A stretch of DNA of 64,000 nt from Papaver somniferum (taxonomy: Eukaryota; Streptophyta; Magnoliopsida; Ranunculales; Papaveraceae): contig NC_039358.1 of the NCBI RefSeq assembly GCF_003573695.1, positions 95,182,881-95,246,880 on the forward strand, written 5' to 3'. A model generated the notes under the pieces. The model was not told the origin of the DNA. It did no database searches and worked only from the letters and a program-made list of their open reading frames with translations. Of the stretch, positions 1 to 11,009 are shown piece after piece. Position numbers and translations under genes: made by a program. The stretch's first letter is position 1. Every line of letters starts with the position of its first letter.

Positions 1-508
1 CAGTAATACATACGAATGTGGATCAGGGATGATCAATACTGCGGAATACACAAGGATTCATTCTATCTTCAATCATTATTTGCATAACAACAATAATAGA
101 CATAATCCTTGAAAACAAAAGATTTTAACCTATCTTCCATCAACATAATTGACAATATAGGATTAACTTTTGTATTTGTCAAAAGTCCATTCATTCTTTT
201 ACGAGTACGTGAATACCGAACACGAACGACTTTACTTTTGACAAAGTATGGGACCTTCAAGTTCACGGACGCAAACATACATATCCCATAACAAGTTGCA
301 ATATCACAAATCATAAAGATTAATACTGCAAAAACATCATCCTCCAAATATTTTTAGAATTTTATACCAATAAACCTAAAAAATAACACAAGAAGATGAA
401 AAATAATAGCTATGTGTAGTCACAATCATTGTTATTCAAAGCACTAGTTATTCTTCCAACTAAACCAAAAGGAAGACATACTAGGAAACAAAATCTCTAT
501 GAAGCATT

Positions 509-839
509 TTACTTACTTTGAATGTTCTTCTCATATTCCCTGTATTCATCAAGCTTATCTTCGATTAGATCAATCCTAGATTCAAGACTATCCATTTTTT
601 TCTTCTAGTCTTTTGGAAGAAGCCTCGAGTTCACTTTTCAGGGCACGTATTTGTTCCAAGACAAGATTCATGGTTAACGAGAGCTTATCAAACTGTGAGA
701 TAGAAGAACTCTCATTAGAAGAGGAGATACGCTTGTCATAACACATCTCATTGTCAGGGGAATCAAAACGAATCTTCTTAGAGGGAAACAGAACAGTCCG
801 TACATCACTTTGTTTGCTTGAAAGACTGGAGGAGGACAT
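509..839 (-). pseudogene. 3'-proximal short coiled-coil ORF of copia A1 (one frameshift)
   Basis: The reading frame begins with Met-Ser-Ser-Ser-Ser at 839 and runs 83 codons to a stop at 588. There is a Ser-rich N terminus, a KKIRFDSPDNE stretch, then a heptad-like helix (FDKLSLTMNLVLEQIRALKS). The stop lies in an A-run; one base off, the helix continues as MDSLESRIDLIEDKLDEY and ends at 509, giving about 110 codons. I infer a single-base indel near 597. The ORF occupies the same place as the short ORFs of A3 (8218-8526) and A2 (46685-47026). The function is unknown. It is too short, and has no membrane segment, to be called an envelope protein. Confidence 0.55.
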
Positions 840-1541
840 GATAGAGAAGGTAAATGAAATGATCATGCAGAAGAGGAGAAACTTCATTTTAAAGAAATGA
901 AGATGAAGAATTTCCAAAAAAGACCTTTTACCAAACCCTAGCGAAATTCGGTTATCTCCAAGAAAAAGTCTTTTAAAGAACCAGGAACCGTTCATGAACA
1001 ACAAAAAACGGTATTAGAAGAGAATAAACAAGAACCGAACACTCCTAGAGATTTAACAGACAAATTCCAATACAACCCTCTCAAAATAATGATTCTTTCC
1101 TAAGAGGGATAGACAAAAGAATCATAAACAAGAAGATTACAAATCATAATTACTCCAATCCAATATAGGACTGGGATAATTTTTGCGAGGCGAGGAATTA
1201 TCTGTTAATTCAAGTTTTTGCTTATTCTTTAGGAAAGAAGAGTTATGCTCATCATTCTTTTCCCTTTTAATCACAGTTTTGAACAACTTGATTGCTGAGT
1301 TTCGCAAATCCTGCACCGTTCTAGAAATCATTTTCTGAGGGAAAAAGGGTTTCATAGGAGATTTCTTCTTTTTCTTCTGCAACCAGCGTTTAACAGAGCA
1401 AGACTGCTTTTGATCATTCGTGCTAAGATGATCCTAATTTTCATACAAGGAACCCGAGAGTTTTGGTAGCATCTTGTGTTTTTCAGTATCACCCTTGTTT
1501 TCAAGATGACTGGAGAGTGATACATAGTCAGGTGACATTTG

Positions 1542-2630
1542 CTAACACAGCTTATGAGACACAGTCGGAGTTATTCGACATGTCGTATAAGAATCACGAT
1601 TGTGATTTTCAGCAACGAGATTAAAACAACAATCACAGACTTCATCCTCAGGACAAAAATCAAGAGTATTCATCCATGCTTTATTTATCTTATTCACCTT
1701 AGTATCTGGACCTTTGGAAGTATGCACACTTTTACAGCACACAAGACCAGTTTCGCTAGTACAGTTTTTCTGAACTCTCTTATCCCATTTTTTGATTGAT
1801 TGAACCTCTTTTTGAGACTTTATTTTACTTTGTCTAAGAATTTTCTTAAGCTGTTGTATAAACCGAGACAACGTAGAAATAAAGCAATTCTCATTTTTCT
1901 TATCAATCAATTTAGGATGGTGAGATTTTCCATCAGGAATAGTAACATGATTACTAGACAAGTGATATTTGTCTCTTGAATTAAGTTCACGATCGAAAAT
2001 TTTAAGCTTCCCGACAAGCGTATTTCGCGAAAGGGTATCAAGGTTATTTCCCCCAACGATGGCATGCTTTTTAGATTCGTATTTAGATGGCAGCTATCTA
2101 AGAATCTTCATCACAATTTTCTTTTCAGGAATAGTCCTACCCAATGCATAGGATGCATTAACAATTTCAGACATTTTGTGATAAAATTCATCAAATGAAT
2201 CTTCTTCTGCCATATGAAGGTTTTCCCATTCGGAATTAAGGTTTTGAGGCCTAGCTTCCTTTTCGCTGGTGTTACCTTCAAATACAGTTTCTAAAGTATC
2301 CCAAGCCTCTTTAGACGTGGAGCATGAATCCACATGGTGTAGAAGCTCTGGGGTAATGGCATGCATGATGGCATTCAAACCGTCGGAGTTTTGCTTTGCA
2401 GCAAGTGACTCAACAGCAATATATGTACCGATATTTTTAGGCATGGTAGCATTTTCAACTATAACGATAGGAAACTCATAGCCATTAACAACATAAACCC
2501 ATGATTGAAAATCACGCGATTGAAGAAAAGTACGCATAGAAAATTTCCACCATATGTAGTTTGAGCCATCGAAGACTGGTGGTACGTTTACTGAGATAGC
2601 ACAACTGTCTATAGAGTCAGATCGCCACAA
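1542..2630 (-). pseudogene. gag: Copia gag polyprotein remnant (A1)
   Basis: From the Met at 2630 the protein has the N-terminal features of copia gag (DUF4219/UBN2 type): VFDGSNYIWWKFSMRTFLQS, a region around FQSWVYVVNGYEFP, STSKEAWDTLETVFEGNTSE, and FDEFYHKMSEIVNASYALGR. It stops at KILR with a TAG at 2094-2096, then continues in frame as LPSKYESKKHAIVGG. After KLKIFD the sequence no longer resembles A2 gag: no CX2CX4HX4C zinc knuckle is found, and a Lys/Cys-rich tail (1542-1961) replaces it. A Lys-rich frame at 1137-1382 may be a further broken piece. Gag packages the RNA and forms virus-like particles. The start sits 48 bases inside the primer-binding site, as in A2. Confidence 0.75.
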
Positions 2631-2664
2631 ACACAGACTTGTAAGATCTTAAACTTGTTTGCCT

Positions 2665-2678
2665 GCTCTAATACCAAA
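2665..2678 (-). other. Primer-binding site of copia A1
   Basis: On the minus strand TGGTATTAGAGC follows the LTR end after a short spacer. It matches the usual plant copia site complementary to initiator tRNA-Met (TGGTATCAGAGC) with one change. It fixes this LTR as the 5' LTR of a minus-strand element. Confidence 0.8.
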
Positions 2679-3798
2679 TGAAAAAGCGGGGGTCTAACAA
2701 CAACACCCAATATTTCGCTTAGCAATCTGTATGGACAAAATCGAATATACTTTTAAGAGAATCAACAAGACTCAATCAATTAAAAGTATATCAACGAGTT
2801 TATATCTCTCTCTTGATTTGATTTCCTCAAAAAGAAACTGCGAGTACTAATCAAATACAAGGAATAACTTGGATGGTACCAAAGACCAATATCCAAGTGT
2901 CAATCAACAACCGTTAGGTAGGATTCTCCAATTGATTGATCTAACGCACAACCTGTATTATTTCAATTATAAAGATAAAACAATATAATGCGGAAATTGA
3001 AATAACACAGACACCAGAGATTTTGTTAACGAGGGAAACGCAAATGCAGAAAAACCCCGGGACCTAGTCCAGATTGAACACACACTGTATTAAGCCACTA
3101 CAGACACTAGCCTACTCCAAGCTAACTTCGGACTGGACTGTAGTTGAACCCCAATCAGTCTCCCACTGATCCAAGGTACAATTGTACTCCCTACGCCTCT
3201 GATCCCAGCAGGATACTGCGCACTTGATTCCCTTAGATGATCTCACCCACAACTAAGAGTTGCTACGACCCAAAATCGCAGGCTTTGACAATAAACAAAT
3301 CTGTCTCACGCAGACAAGTCTATCAAAGGATCAATCTGTCTCCCACAGAAAAACCCTAAAGTTTTTGTTCCGTCTTTTGATAATAATTAAGGTGAACATG
3401 AACCAATTGATAATTTGGTCTTATATTCCCGAAGAACAACCTAGATTAATCAATCACCTCACAACAATCTTAATCGTAAGGTAGCGAAACAAGATGTTGT
3501 GGAATCACAAAAAATAAGACGAATATGTTTGTGATTACTTTTTATATCTTTACTATCTGAGATATCAAATCTCAATCCAATCAATATGATTGTACTCGTA
3601 CGATAGAAGATGCAAGATCAGATCACACAACTACGATAAAGTAGTATCGGTACGGCTTCACAATCCCAATGAAGTATTTAAGTCGTTAACCTGGTTTTAG
3701 AAGAAGAAAACCAAAGGTTAAAGGAGAACTGACTCTAGTACGCAAACTAATATCACACGTAAGGTGTGGGGATTAGTTTTTCACAATACTAGATGTCT

Positions 3799-3809
3799 CC
3801 TTTATATAG
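3799..3809 (-). promoter_or_regulatory. LTR TATA box (A1)
   Basis: The minus strand reads CTATATAAAGG. The same element occurs at the matching place in the other family A LTRs (5389, 16026, 43975, 63340), so it is the likely core promoter of the retrotransposon. Confidence 0.55.
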
Positions 3810-4257
3810 TCTTTTAAATCAGGATTTTGCCTTGGTAACAAAGCAATCAATATTCACTGTTAGATGAAAACCTGATTTAGATTCAAGCTAATATTTCTCA
3901 ACCGTTAGATCGAAAACTTAGCTTGTTATACACAAATGAACTGCACGCTTCTAGGTTGTTAACCGTACCCAAACGTGTACATTTTTGGTTCAAAAATAGT
4001 TAACCAAAAGGTTATCCATATGAGCATTTTATATCAACCATGTTCTTCTTCACCATAACTAGTTCAAATGACTCAAATGAACTAGTTAGAGAGTTGTTCA
4101 ATTGCAAGGAAATCTTATGTAACTACACAAGACACAATTGAAGCAAAGATGATTTAATTCACTTGAATCGGTTTATGAACTTTTATAGCCACGGTTTGCA
4201 AACTGCATTCCTTAGTCTTTTTAAAGTTTAAGTTCAGAAATCATCTTCAGATATATA

Positions 4258-4450
4258 ACCTTCTCAAGTTCGCGGACTTAAGACACCAGGCAGAGTTTAC
4301 AAACTCCATCAGAAATTCTCGGGATGAGAATTTCGTCAGTTCGCGTACTGGGTTCGCGGACTTGACTCACGCAAGTAGTTTGTCAACTCCAGCAGAAATT
4401 CTCGGGTTTGAGAACTTCGGCAGTTCGCGGACTGAGTTCGCGGACTTGGC
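4258..4450. repeat. TTCGCGGACT array in LTR A1
   Basis: The motif TTCGCGGACT, with one TTCGCGTACT variant, occurs about five times, interspersed with a repeated AACTCCA(T/G)CAGAAATTCTCGG segment. It sits in U3, upstream of the TATA box in the LTR reading direction. The A2-type LTRs carry a different array at this place. Confidence 0.7.
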
Positions 4451-5093
4451 ACTTGCCATTCTTCCGGTTCTCTTGATCAACAAAGTTCGAAAACTTTGGT
4501 TCAAGAAATATGACTTATACATAAATGTGTTTCCACAATAATGCTTATGTCCATCATTGTTTATGTAGTCTAAACTCTCATTCCAATCATTGAAACATTC
4601 TTAGAGGACGTTATATAGTTATTACACCATTTCTCGTCAAAGAAATTTTCAAAGTGATTGAAACATATCATGACTTTCGTCACTAGGTAAAGATAAACTT
4701 GGTCGAAGCGAAAAGCTTACCAACACATATTTCGATATATAGATAGGCGAGGTATACTCTGCTCGAAATACCAAATTTGTATAATCTAAGTCTATATATA
4801 GCATACGACTTTTTGTCTCAAGAAGTAGGAGATAGAGTAGATAGAATTTTGGGTGACAAATAAGTTCAAGTCTTCACATACCTTTTTGTCGAGAAGTTCC
4901 ACCGGTTCCTTGAGTAGTTCTTCTACTTGTATGATGAATCGCCATGAAGTCCTTGAGCTCAACTACACTTTCTATCCTAGTCTGAGACTTAGATATAGTA
5001 GACTAGAAATAAAGACTTATAGTTTTGATCACAAACATAGACAAACATGCTTGAGATAGCAGCGCATGCGAGTTCGACCGAGCAATGCTCTAA

Positions 5094-6245
5094 AAAAGTG
5101 TTTTACGTAAATGATGGAAAACTTATTACGTTCATATAACTAACTTTGGTTAACCGTTATTGAGCCTACTCATTATATACATTTAGGTACAGTTCATCCA
5201 TATCTAAGATTGTATATTTCATTTGTGTGAAAGTCAAGCTAAACCATCTAACGCTGGATATGATTAATTATTTTCTAAGCTATCTTAGCTTGAATCTCAA
5301 GTCGGAATTTCATCTAACGGTGAATGTTGTTTGCTTGATTACAAAGTTATCTCAGCTTAAATCGTAAGCAACCTATGATCTTGAAGGTCTATATAAAGAG
5401 ACGCTCTTGCATTTGGGAAAACTAATCCTTGACACTTTCGTGTGTCCTAGTTGCAAACTAGAGTCGATTCTCTCTTAACCTAGCTTTCCATATTTTTCCG
5501 TGAAACATAATTAGGTTTACGACTTAAAGACTTCGCTTGGGATTCGTGAAGCCAGGTATGACTATTTTATCTTTGATAGTTCGTGTATCCTGATCTTACT
5601 CTTCTTTCGTTTTGAGTTTACCTCGTTTCCGAGTTATCTTCGATATGTAAGATATAAAGAAATCACAAAGTTCTTCGTCTCAGACTTTGTGATTCCACAA
5701 TAACTTCTTCCATCTATTAGTTATAATTTATTGTGAGGTGAATAATAATCTAGACTGCTCTTCGGGAGTCATAATTACCGGATATTAAGGTTTGTTGAGC
5801 TTTATGCTTATTGCAATCGATTTCCTATTTCACCTTGATCTCTGATCTATACGGAAATCATAATAGACTTATCTGTTGGAGACATATTGATTTATAAATT
5901 ATTTGGGTTGAAACAACTTCTAGGCTATAAAGGACGTCAGCTAGGAGAATCAATTGTGCAGAGTCCTGTTGGGATTCAAGAGGCCTAAGGAGCGCGACTA
6001 TACATTAATCAGTGTGAGACTGGTTTCGGGCTTAACTACATTCCAGAACGAAGTCATTCATAGTAGGCTAGAGTCTGTAGAGGCTAAATACAGTTTGTGA
6101 TTCAAAGCTGGACTAGGTCCCGTGATTTTTCTGCATTTGCGGTTTCTCGTTAACAAATTTTCTGGTGTCTGTGTTATTTCTTTTCCGCATTATATTTTGT
6201 TGTATAATTGAAATATACTGGTTGTGCGTCATATCAATCGGTATC
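5094..6245 (+). repeat. Truncated 5' LTR of plus-strand copia A3
   Basis: The sequence follows 15725-16890 of the full plus-strand LTR closely: the ACGTTCATAT region, CATCTAACGGTGAATGTTG, the TATA box, and TTCTGCATTTGCGGTTTC. It diverges near 6240, about 290 bases before the normal LTR end, and runs directly into gag-like coding sequence. The LTR tail, the primer-binding site and the gag start are therefore missing. Its left part was displaced beyond the window by A1. Confidence 0.75.
5389..5398 (+). promoter_or_regulatory. LTR TATA box (A3 5' LTR)
   Basis: CTATATAAAG at the same place as in the other family A LTRs, here on the plus strand. Confidence 0.5.
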
Positions 6246-6256
6246 TAATCTGTGGA

Positions 6257-7557
6257 TGACTGGTAAACTCGCCTAGAAGAACAGTTGGATGAACTTTCTG
6301 ATGAAAGTGATTTTGATATTGATAGAGACGTTGCACATAAGTCTTACAATATACCAAGTTGTTTGAAAACCTTATAAAGAAAAAGAAGTCAACATCTTGT
6401 CTGATTGGTTTTCTGGATCATCTCCGTCGAGAAAACAAGAAATTGAGAAAGGTCTTTAAAGGTTATGATTATAGTTATCAACTTTTAAAATCCATTCTCA
6501 AAGATCGTGAAGAAGATGTGCATTCAAAAATTTCTGAGTGTGGAAATCATCGTCAAAATCTCTTTGTGTTGAAAGAAAAACTTGCCGATACTGAAGCAAG
6601 GAATAACTCTCAACAAAGTTGTTCCAAATACGGCAAAAGTGTTTTTCTCACTCGAGAAAGACAACTGAAGGCTGATTTAACTGCTGCTCTTGATAAAGTC
6701 AATATGTTGGAAGAGAACTTGAAAAAGTTTAACACCAGTTCAAGCAAGTTGACCATAATGCTAGTAGCAGGTAAAAATCATCGTGATACACGAGGATTGG
6801 GCTATAAGAGAATTGATGCTCCAAGTAGCAAATTTGAGGTAAATTTTGTCAAGGCTAGTATTTTTCTCAACCAAAGATTTCTACTGATGAAAAAAGTGAA
6901 ACACCTTCATCGACAGTTAAGGTTCGAAAGAACAAAGTCAATCAACCTCCAAAGCAAGCACACACAAACCCGGGTAAGAACGTTGACATTGTTTGCTATT
7001 ATTGCGGAAACAAATGTCACCTTGAAAAGGGTTGTCGTTTTCGTATACGGAATGAGAAACTTCACGATATTCTTGTTTGGGTATCAAAACAAGTGGTCAA
7101 ACCTGGTTCACAAGTTAAGACTAATATCCTTAACATAATGGGTTGTGGATGTCCAACCTTTAGGAAAGAAAAATGTTGTGATAATCCAAAATATGTCTAT
7201 AAATGTCATATGAAGCCTTATCACAATTGTAATGATTATCAAAAGGTCAACTCTATTATGACGAAGAAAAGATTAGATGCTCCAAATCGGAAAAAGACTA
7301 ACACGCTAAAGAACAATAAAATCTTTACTGATCTTGAAGGAAGTCTTGGAAAGAAGGCTTTGATCGTTCCAGAATACATTCATATCAACAATCATGTTTC
7401 GGAGCTCAAAACCAACATCAACCGACTAAGACGCGGCACTAGGAAGGCAAAGAAAAATGCATCTTCAGGTAATTCTTCCCCCTTATCTACCAATGAAATT
7501 CTTGAAACTAACCATGATATTTCGGTTACTAAACAAGATTACAAGGGAAGAATCTAA
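6257..7557 (+). pseudogene. gag: Copia gag C-terminal half (A3), frameshifted
   Basis: The first frame has an acidic stretch (LDELSDESDFDIDRD), then from about 6359 a long coiled-coil region with RRENKKLRKVFKGYDYSYQL and RERQLKADLTAALDKVNMLE. Near 6880 the meaningful frame shifts; in the new frame comes a zinc knuckle, CYYCGNKCHLEKGC (CX2CX4HX4C), followed by VSKQVVKPGSQVKTNILNIM, which joins the frame open at 7093-7557. The last part is Lys/Asn-rich and ends at 7557. The N-terminal UBN2 part is deleted with the LTR tail. It is a nucleic-acid-binding capsid protein remnant. No pol follows. Confidence 0.75.
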
Positions 7558-8217
7558 ACACGACTGATGGGATAAATGCTCATCACTGCACAACTTGACT
7601 ACGCTAGATTGTGCTTCCTCCAATCGAGAGACCAAGAGGAATGCAAAATAAACTCAATGAAGATGTCTCTTTCTTAACAAAGTGATCTAAGTTGTATAGT
7701 AGTGTATGAAAATCCTGTTTACTAATCAATAAGAAAGGTCACATCATTGTTGAGCCTTGCTCCAAATGATGTATATACTCATAAACAAGTTTTGTCTAAA
7801 AAGGTTTTATCTCTTTGAAGTCTGATTATGACTTGATGTGTATATCAACAAACTCTTGTGCTCTAAATCTATTTATTGAGCTAAGAAGTTTTTTTTTCAT
7901 AAGGTTAAACACCCCATTGAGGTTAATATACAATCTACAAGACATTTAGTAAACAACTTTCTAAATACTTGACAAGTATTCAAGCTTCCTGAACCTCTCA
8001 GGGTTCACGTCACGTACGGTCCATGTGCACGGCTCACAACCGGATGTCTAGTTCTAAAACCAAAAAGGGTCATGTACGCTAAGTTTGGAAATAACTCTAT
8101 GTTTCAAGGTTCGTGACCTAGGGATCATGTATATATATATATGTATATATATATATATGTAAGATTTATGTTATATACTCCTCGTATGTATATGCGTGAT
8201 GTTTACCTCAAAAGAAC
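7558..8217 (+). other. Non-coding internal spacer of A3
   Basis: AT-rich sequence between gag and the short downstream ORF. I see no pol motif. Only the AT dinucleotide run at 8128-8162 stands out. Confidence 0.5.
8128..8162. repeat. (AT)n microsatellite
   Basis: A run of alternating A and T broken by two TGT interruptions, about 60 bases before the short ORF of A3. Confidence 0.8.
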
Positions 8218-8526
8218 ATGAATTCCTCTGACAACACGAACTGCACTATGGAAGGAAGCCAAAAGAAGAAAGAAGTTGTTGACGGAAAGGTAATTAAGTT
8301 CTATGAGAATCCTCTCATCATTACCAGTTTCTATGCCTGTGATCATAAAGACAACATACTTGTTCAGATGTCCTCTGACTTGGTTAGAAATCTTATGAAG
8401 GATTTTGAAGTTGTACGTGCTCAGTTATCTATTGCTAAGAAGAATCTTGATTTCCTGAAAACGAAACTGAGAAAGGAAACTGATGATTTCACCTTTGTTC
8501 TATCACAAATCTATGATTTTTTATAA
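8218..8526 (+). CDS. 3'-proximal short coiled-coil ORF of copia A3
   Basis: An open frame of 102 codons with no lesion. Starts Met-Asn-Ser-Ser, has a KKKEVVDGKVIKFYENPL stretch and a C-terminal helix with heptad-like spacing (LVRNLMKDFEVVRAQLSIAK, then FLKTKLRKETDDF). Counterparts sit at the same position in A1 (509-839) and A2 (46685-47026), with the same layout but low residue identity. It is followed by about 480 bases of original element sequence before the 3' LTR, once the DNA transposon is subtracted. The function is not known. It could be a gag-interacting or RNA-binding accessory protein, but no domain is recognised. The open frame in an otherwise broken element is noteworthy. Confidence 0.45.
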   Translation: MNSSDNTNCTMEGSQKKKEVVDGKVIKFYENPLIITSFYACDHKDNILVQMSSDLVRNLMKDFEVVRAQLSIAKKNLDFLKTKLRKETDDFTFVLSQIYDFL

Positions 8527-8679
8527 ATTTTTTTTTATCTAGGAAACTTGTCATGAGAATTTATTCTTGTTTTCAAGAAGGATAACTAGGGCTTGGTATA
8601 GCATATTTTGTGACTACACAAGCTATTTCCAATGATTTTTATCTTGCATGTTTTAGATTTATTTATTTAAATTCTAAGA

Positions 8680-8880
8680 CCTTGTTTGTTTGCAGCTGAC
8701 TCGGTGTCTGGATCTGAGTCAACCCCTGACTCGCACCGAGTCAGCACTTAGACTGTTTGGTTTGCATTTTTTATAACATCTGACTCGGCATCTGAGTCGT
8801 GCCTAACCCCTGACTCGGTCCCTGTAGAGTCAGGCATGGAAATGCTCTTGAGTCGGTGCCTATTACCCCTGAGTCATAGA
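8680..8880 (+). repeat. Left TIR and subterminal TGACTC repeats
   Basis: After the 20-base inverted-repeat core there are about ten copies of TGACTC or its complement within 190 bases, several as CTGACTCGG. They mirror the right end and are the likely transposase or Myb binding region. Confidence 0.7.
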
Positions 8881-11009
8881 AATTGACAAAAATGCCCTCG
8901 ATATTATATCAAAAAATTACATTTCTTCTTTTCTCATTTTCTTCGTTTGTTCCGTCAAGAGGAGAGATGGGAGATAAGCAACCAAACCCGATCTCCATCA
9001 TCGCCCTCATCTGATATCTCCTTCGTCTTCAACTAATATTCTCCTTCATCACCTCATCTCATCTTTTGATCTGTTTCATATCATCTAAAAGCTTCCTTTT
9101 GAATCATCATCATCTTCAGGTATAATATCCTGGTTAGTGCTACCAAATCATCAGGTATAATTCTTCATCATCATTGTTATTGTAATTGATAATAATTTTG
9201 TTTTTCTTTTTCTGCTATCTCAGATTAGGGTTCTTCGTTTTCATTTTAATTTTTTTTATTAGGGTTTGTTCTGCTATATTGAATTAGGGATTGAGTATGT
9301 TAATTGTAGGTTCTTCTGGTGATAGATCTTGGGTTCTATCAATTAATTTTTCTGGCGTTTCTACTGAATCTTGGGTTCTTGTTTACTGATTTCTCTCTGA
9401 AGTGATAGATCTTTTCTGGGTTTCTTATGGTTTCTGTAATTACGTAGTTTGAAGGAGCTCAAATGAATCAGGGGATATAAACCTCTAAACAAAACGTCGC
9501 ACCAAGTGTTCGATAAAATACATGACTGAAAAAAGAAAAAAAAAGGGTAAAAGATCTTATTGCATTGTTTTCACATTTCAGTAATGGAATGAACGATTTA
9601 TGGTTGGATTTAGATTTAATTTGATCATTTAGACACGGGTCTACAAATGACTAATAAATGAGTGATTTCTTTGGTTTTTTATAATCTTCCATAGTTTTAT
9701 TTGATCATTGTATATAAAAATTCTTATTTCTTTTTAAATATCTTATTTTCCACTTAATTAGTCCATGAAGCAGTATCTGGCCGGGAGATGTTTCTGTTTT
9801 ACAAGCATGGCTTGATGGAAATGCTAGTAATACTTATAGTCCACAGTTATTAGTTAGTATTGACAACGGGTTGATATGTGTGGTAATACTTATAAGTTTT
9901 TTTGTTAGTCCTTCATATCACTACGGAAGAAATGAGACCTTGAGATAAATTGTCTGTAAGAATTCCAGTATTAGGCTAACTGTCTTTTGTAATGGCTGTA
10001 GACTCGCAGTTCAGAAGATTCGGCTACTTTACATTTTCTATAAATATATATTTATTTTCACATGGGCCTTGTGAATGAGACTAAGGTAATGGTTACAGCC
10101 AATGATGATAGTATCACAGTTAAATGTCGGAAGTGAATTGGTTTTGATCCCCATGTGTGTTGCCTAACCTTTGGCTTTTGTTCATCCTATTAGGATAACT
10201 TAGCTAAGTTTGTTATGAATGCATTTTATTGAAAATAATGAAAATGGAACTGTTTTAATTGGTTTGTGTTGGTTTAAAGAGGTTTATGAAAGATTTTGAA
10301 TATTGGTCTCTGTAGCATTAGGTATATAAGTGATAAGGCAGTACTTTCCTTTCCAGAGTTTGAACTGAATATTTCTTATGCTAAAGGTGCCCTATTGACG
10401 GGTGGTTGACCTTACTATGCTTTTCTCATTTGTCCAATCAGATTTGCAATTTGTGAAATCAGACCTGTGTTGCTTTAACTGTTTTAATTGGTTTGTGTTG
10501 GTTTAAAGAGGTTTATGTACTGTGTACTAGAGTATTTATGAACGTATGTGATAGCACCATCTAATGTGCAACGCGGCTTTTTATGCAGAGACCTCGACAT
10601 TAGTTTGAAAAAATGATGATGTGCTAGCGCCATCTAAGCCTTTTACCTGCTATGTGTTTTCTCTTATTGTACTCTTCTCTTTTTGGAAAACATTTGCTTA
10701 TACAAATGCTGTTTGGTTGCATTGTAGGGCTAGTTCGCATATAACCTTATACATTATCTCAGTAGGCAGACATTTGTTTCCATCACTGGATCCTTAAGCA
10801 GGTATTTTTTTCTCGGCCTTTCTCCCGTTACATATAAAATAACAATGTAGATTTTTTGAAGTCAAGTTAATCTTTCATCCATAATGAGGACAACAATGCT
10901 GATTGCAAAAAAAAGAAAGATACTCTGTTTACTTTCTCAGTAGTTAGCACACTCTCTTATATTTCAAATTACCCACGTCTTGTATTGTTTTACTTTATGC
11001 TAGTTCTCT
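8881..11009 (+). other. Long leader of the Myb-like gene inside the transposon
   Basis: No coding frame is supported here. An ATATTATATCA stretch near 8905, a pyrimidine-rich segment (8920-9110) and AT-rich text typical of a plant 5' leader with introns suggest the promoter and untranslated exon(s). A 41-base direct repeat lies at 10248-10288 and 10477-10517. Confidence 0.4.

Larger units (their letters stand above)
1..2678 (-). mobile_element. Copia element A1, internal region (gag-only, partial)
   Basis: This is the internal part of a minus-strand Ty1/copia retrotransposon cut by the left window edge. It ends at a primer-binding site next to the LTR at 2679. Its sequence runs parallel to 46.2-49.0 kb of element A2: the same gag start, the same 3'-proximal short ORF, and similar non-coding text at 20-360 and 46190-46510. 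No reverse transcriptase, integrase or RNase H is seen. I infer a non-autonomous, gag-only element that would need pol from a relative such as the family B element at 52-62 kb. Its 3' LTR would lie left of the window. Confidence 0.8.
2679..5093 (-). repeat. Family A LTR, 5' LTR of A1
   Basis: The plus strand starts TGAAAAAGCGGGGGTC. It ends near GAGCAATGCTCTAA, where the other family A copies have CTCTAACA, so the terminal CA is lost or mutated. Length about 2.4 kb. It resembles the LTR at 62203 closely, including the TTCGCGGACT array, and the A2 LTRs over most of its length. Just right of it, AAGTGTTTTACGTAAATG matches 15725 onward in the plus-strand LTR, so A1 appears to have inserted into an older family A LTR. 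Confidence 0.85.
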
